The position numbers were made by a program, and so were the translations under genes. A stretch of 64,000 bases of DNA from Flavobacterium sp. UBA7663 (lineage in GTDB: Bacteria; Bacteroidota; Bacteroidia; Flavobacteriales; Flavobacteriaceae): positions 232,957 to 296,956 of the forward strand of contig NZ_DLHR01000015.1 of assembly GCF_002483315.1 (NCBI RefSeq), read 5' to 3'. The notes below the pieces were generated by a model. That model worked only from the letters and a program-made list of their open reading frames with translations, was not told the origin of the DNA and did no database searches. Positions 64,000-64,000 of this stretch are shown piece after piece; position 1 is the first letter of the stretch, and every line of letters begins with the position of its first letter.

Positions 64000-64000
64000 A

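Overview
The window is AT-rich and gene-dense and reads as a chromosomal segment of a Bacteroidota bacterium, most likely a Flavobacterium or close relative. The basis is the core-gene order rplN...rplQ-carA-eno-gltA, promoter-like elements of the Bacteroidota form TTG-N19/20-TAnnTTTG, and protein families typical of Flavobacteriia (eukaryote-type UDP-glucose dehydrogenase, CMP-sialate synthetase fused to a HAD phosphatase). This assignment is inference; no search could be run. I see no rRNA, tRNA, CRISPR array, insertion sequence or phage gene, and no gene-free stretch longer than about 170 bases.

Region 1 (1-44.5 kb) is one very large surface-polysaccharide locus, almost entirely on the minus strand and so read from 44.5 kb towards 1. 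From the 5' end it holds: a Wza/Wzc pair; a nucleotide-sugar epimerase and two nucleotide-sugar dehydrogenases (uronic or N-acetylhexosaminuronic acid precursors); an ABC exporter that may flip lipid-linked glycans; a FemAB-like protein, a GNAT-like protein and a YdjC deacetylase; a run of glycosyltransferases around an EpsG/Wzy-like polymerase; a bacillosamine-type initiation module (aminotransferase, 4,6-dehydratase and a fused phosphoglycosyltransferase-acetyltransferase); a second Wza/Wzc pair with the PHP phosphatase CpsB facing it; a Wzm/Wzt ABC-2 exporter; an acyltransferase, two pyruvyl transferases and more glycosyltransferases; a nonulosonic (sialic-like) acid module; and two MBOAT/SGNH O-acylation pairs. 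A further glycosyltransferase runs off the left edge. The set could build, acetylate, pyruvylate and export an acidic, amino-sugar-rich glycan, or more than one glycan, started on diNAc-bacillosamine.

Region 2 (44.5-51 kb) is a housekeeping mix on both strands: recR, a sodium:solute symporter, a CoA-binding protein, a hypothetical protein, a MarC-family protein, two arginine-deiminase-superfamily hydrolases and a small LEA-like helical protein. Its spacers carry unusual 7-bp-periodic repeats and strong bidirectional terminators.

Region 3 (51-64 kb) is core genome on the minus strand: gltA, eno and carA, then the spc/alpha ribosomal operon from rplQ back to rplN, including secY, infA, the short rpmJ and rpoA. 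It ends in a clear terminator after rplQ and contains two internal hairpins, before rpsD and before rpsH, that could be regulatory.
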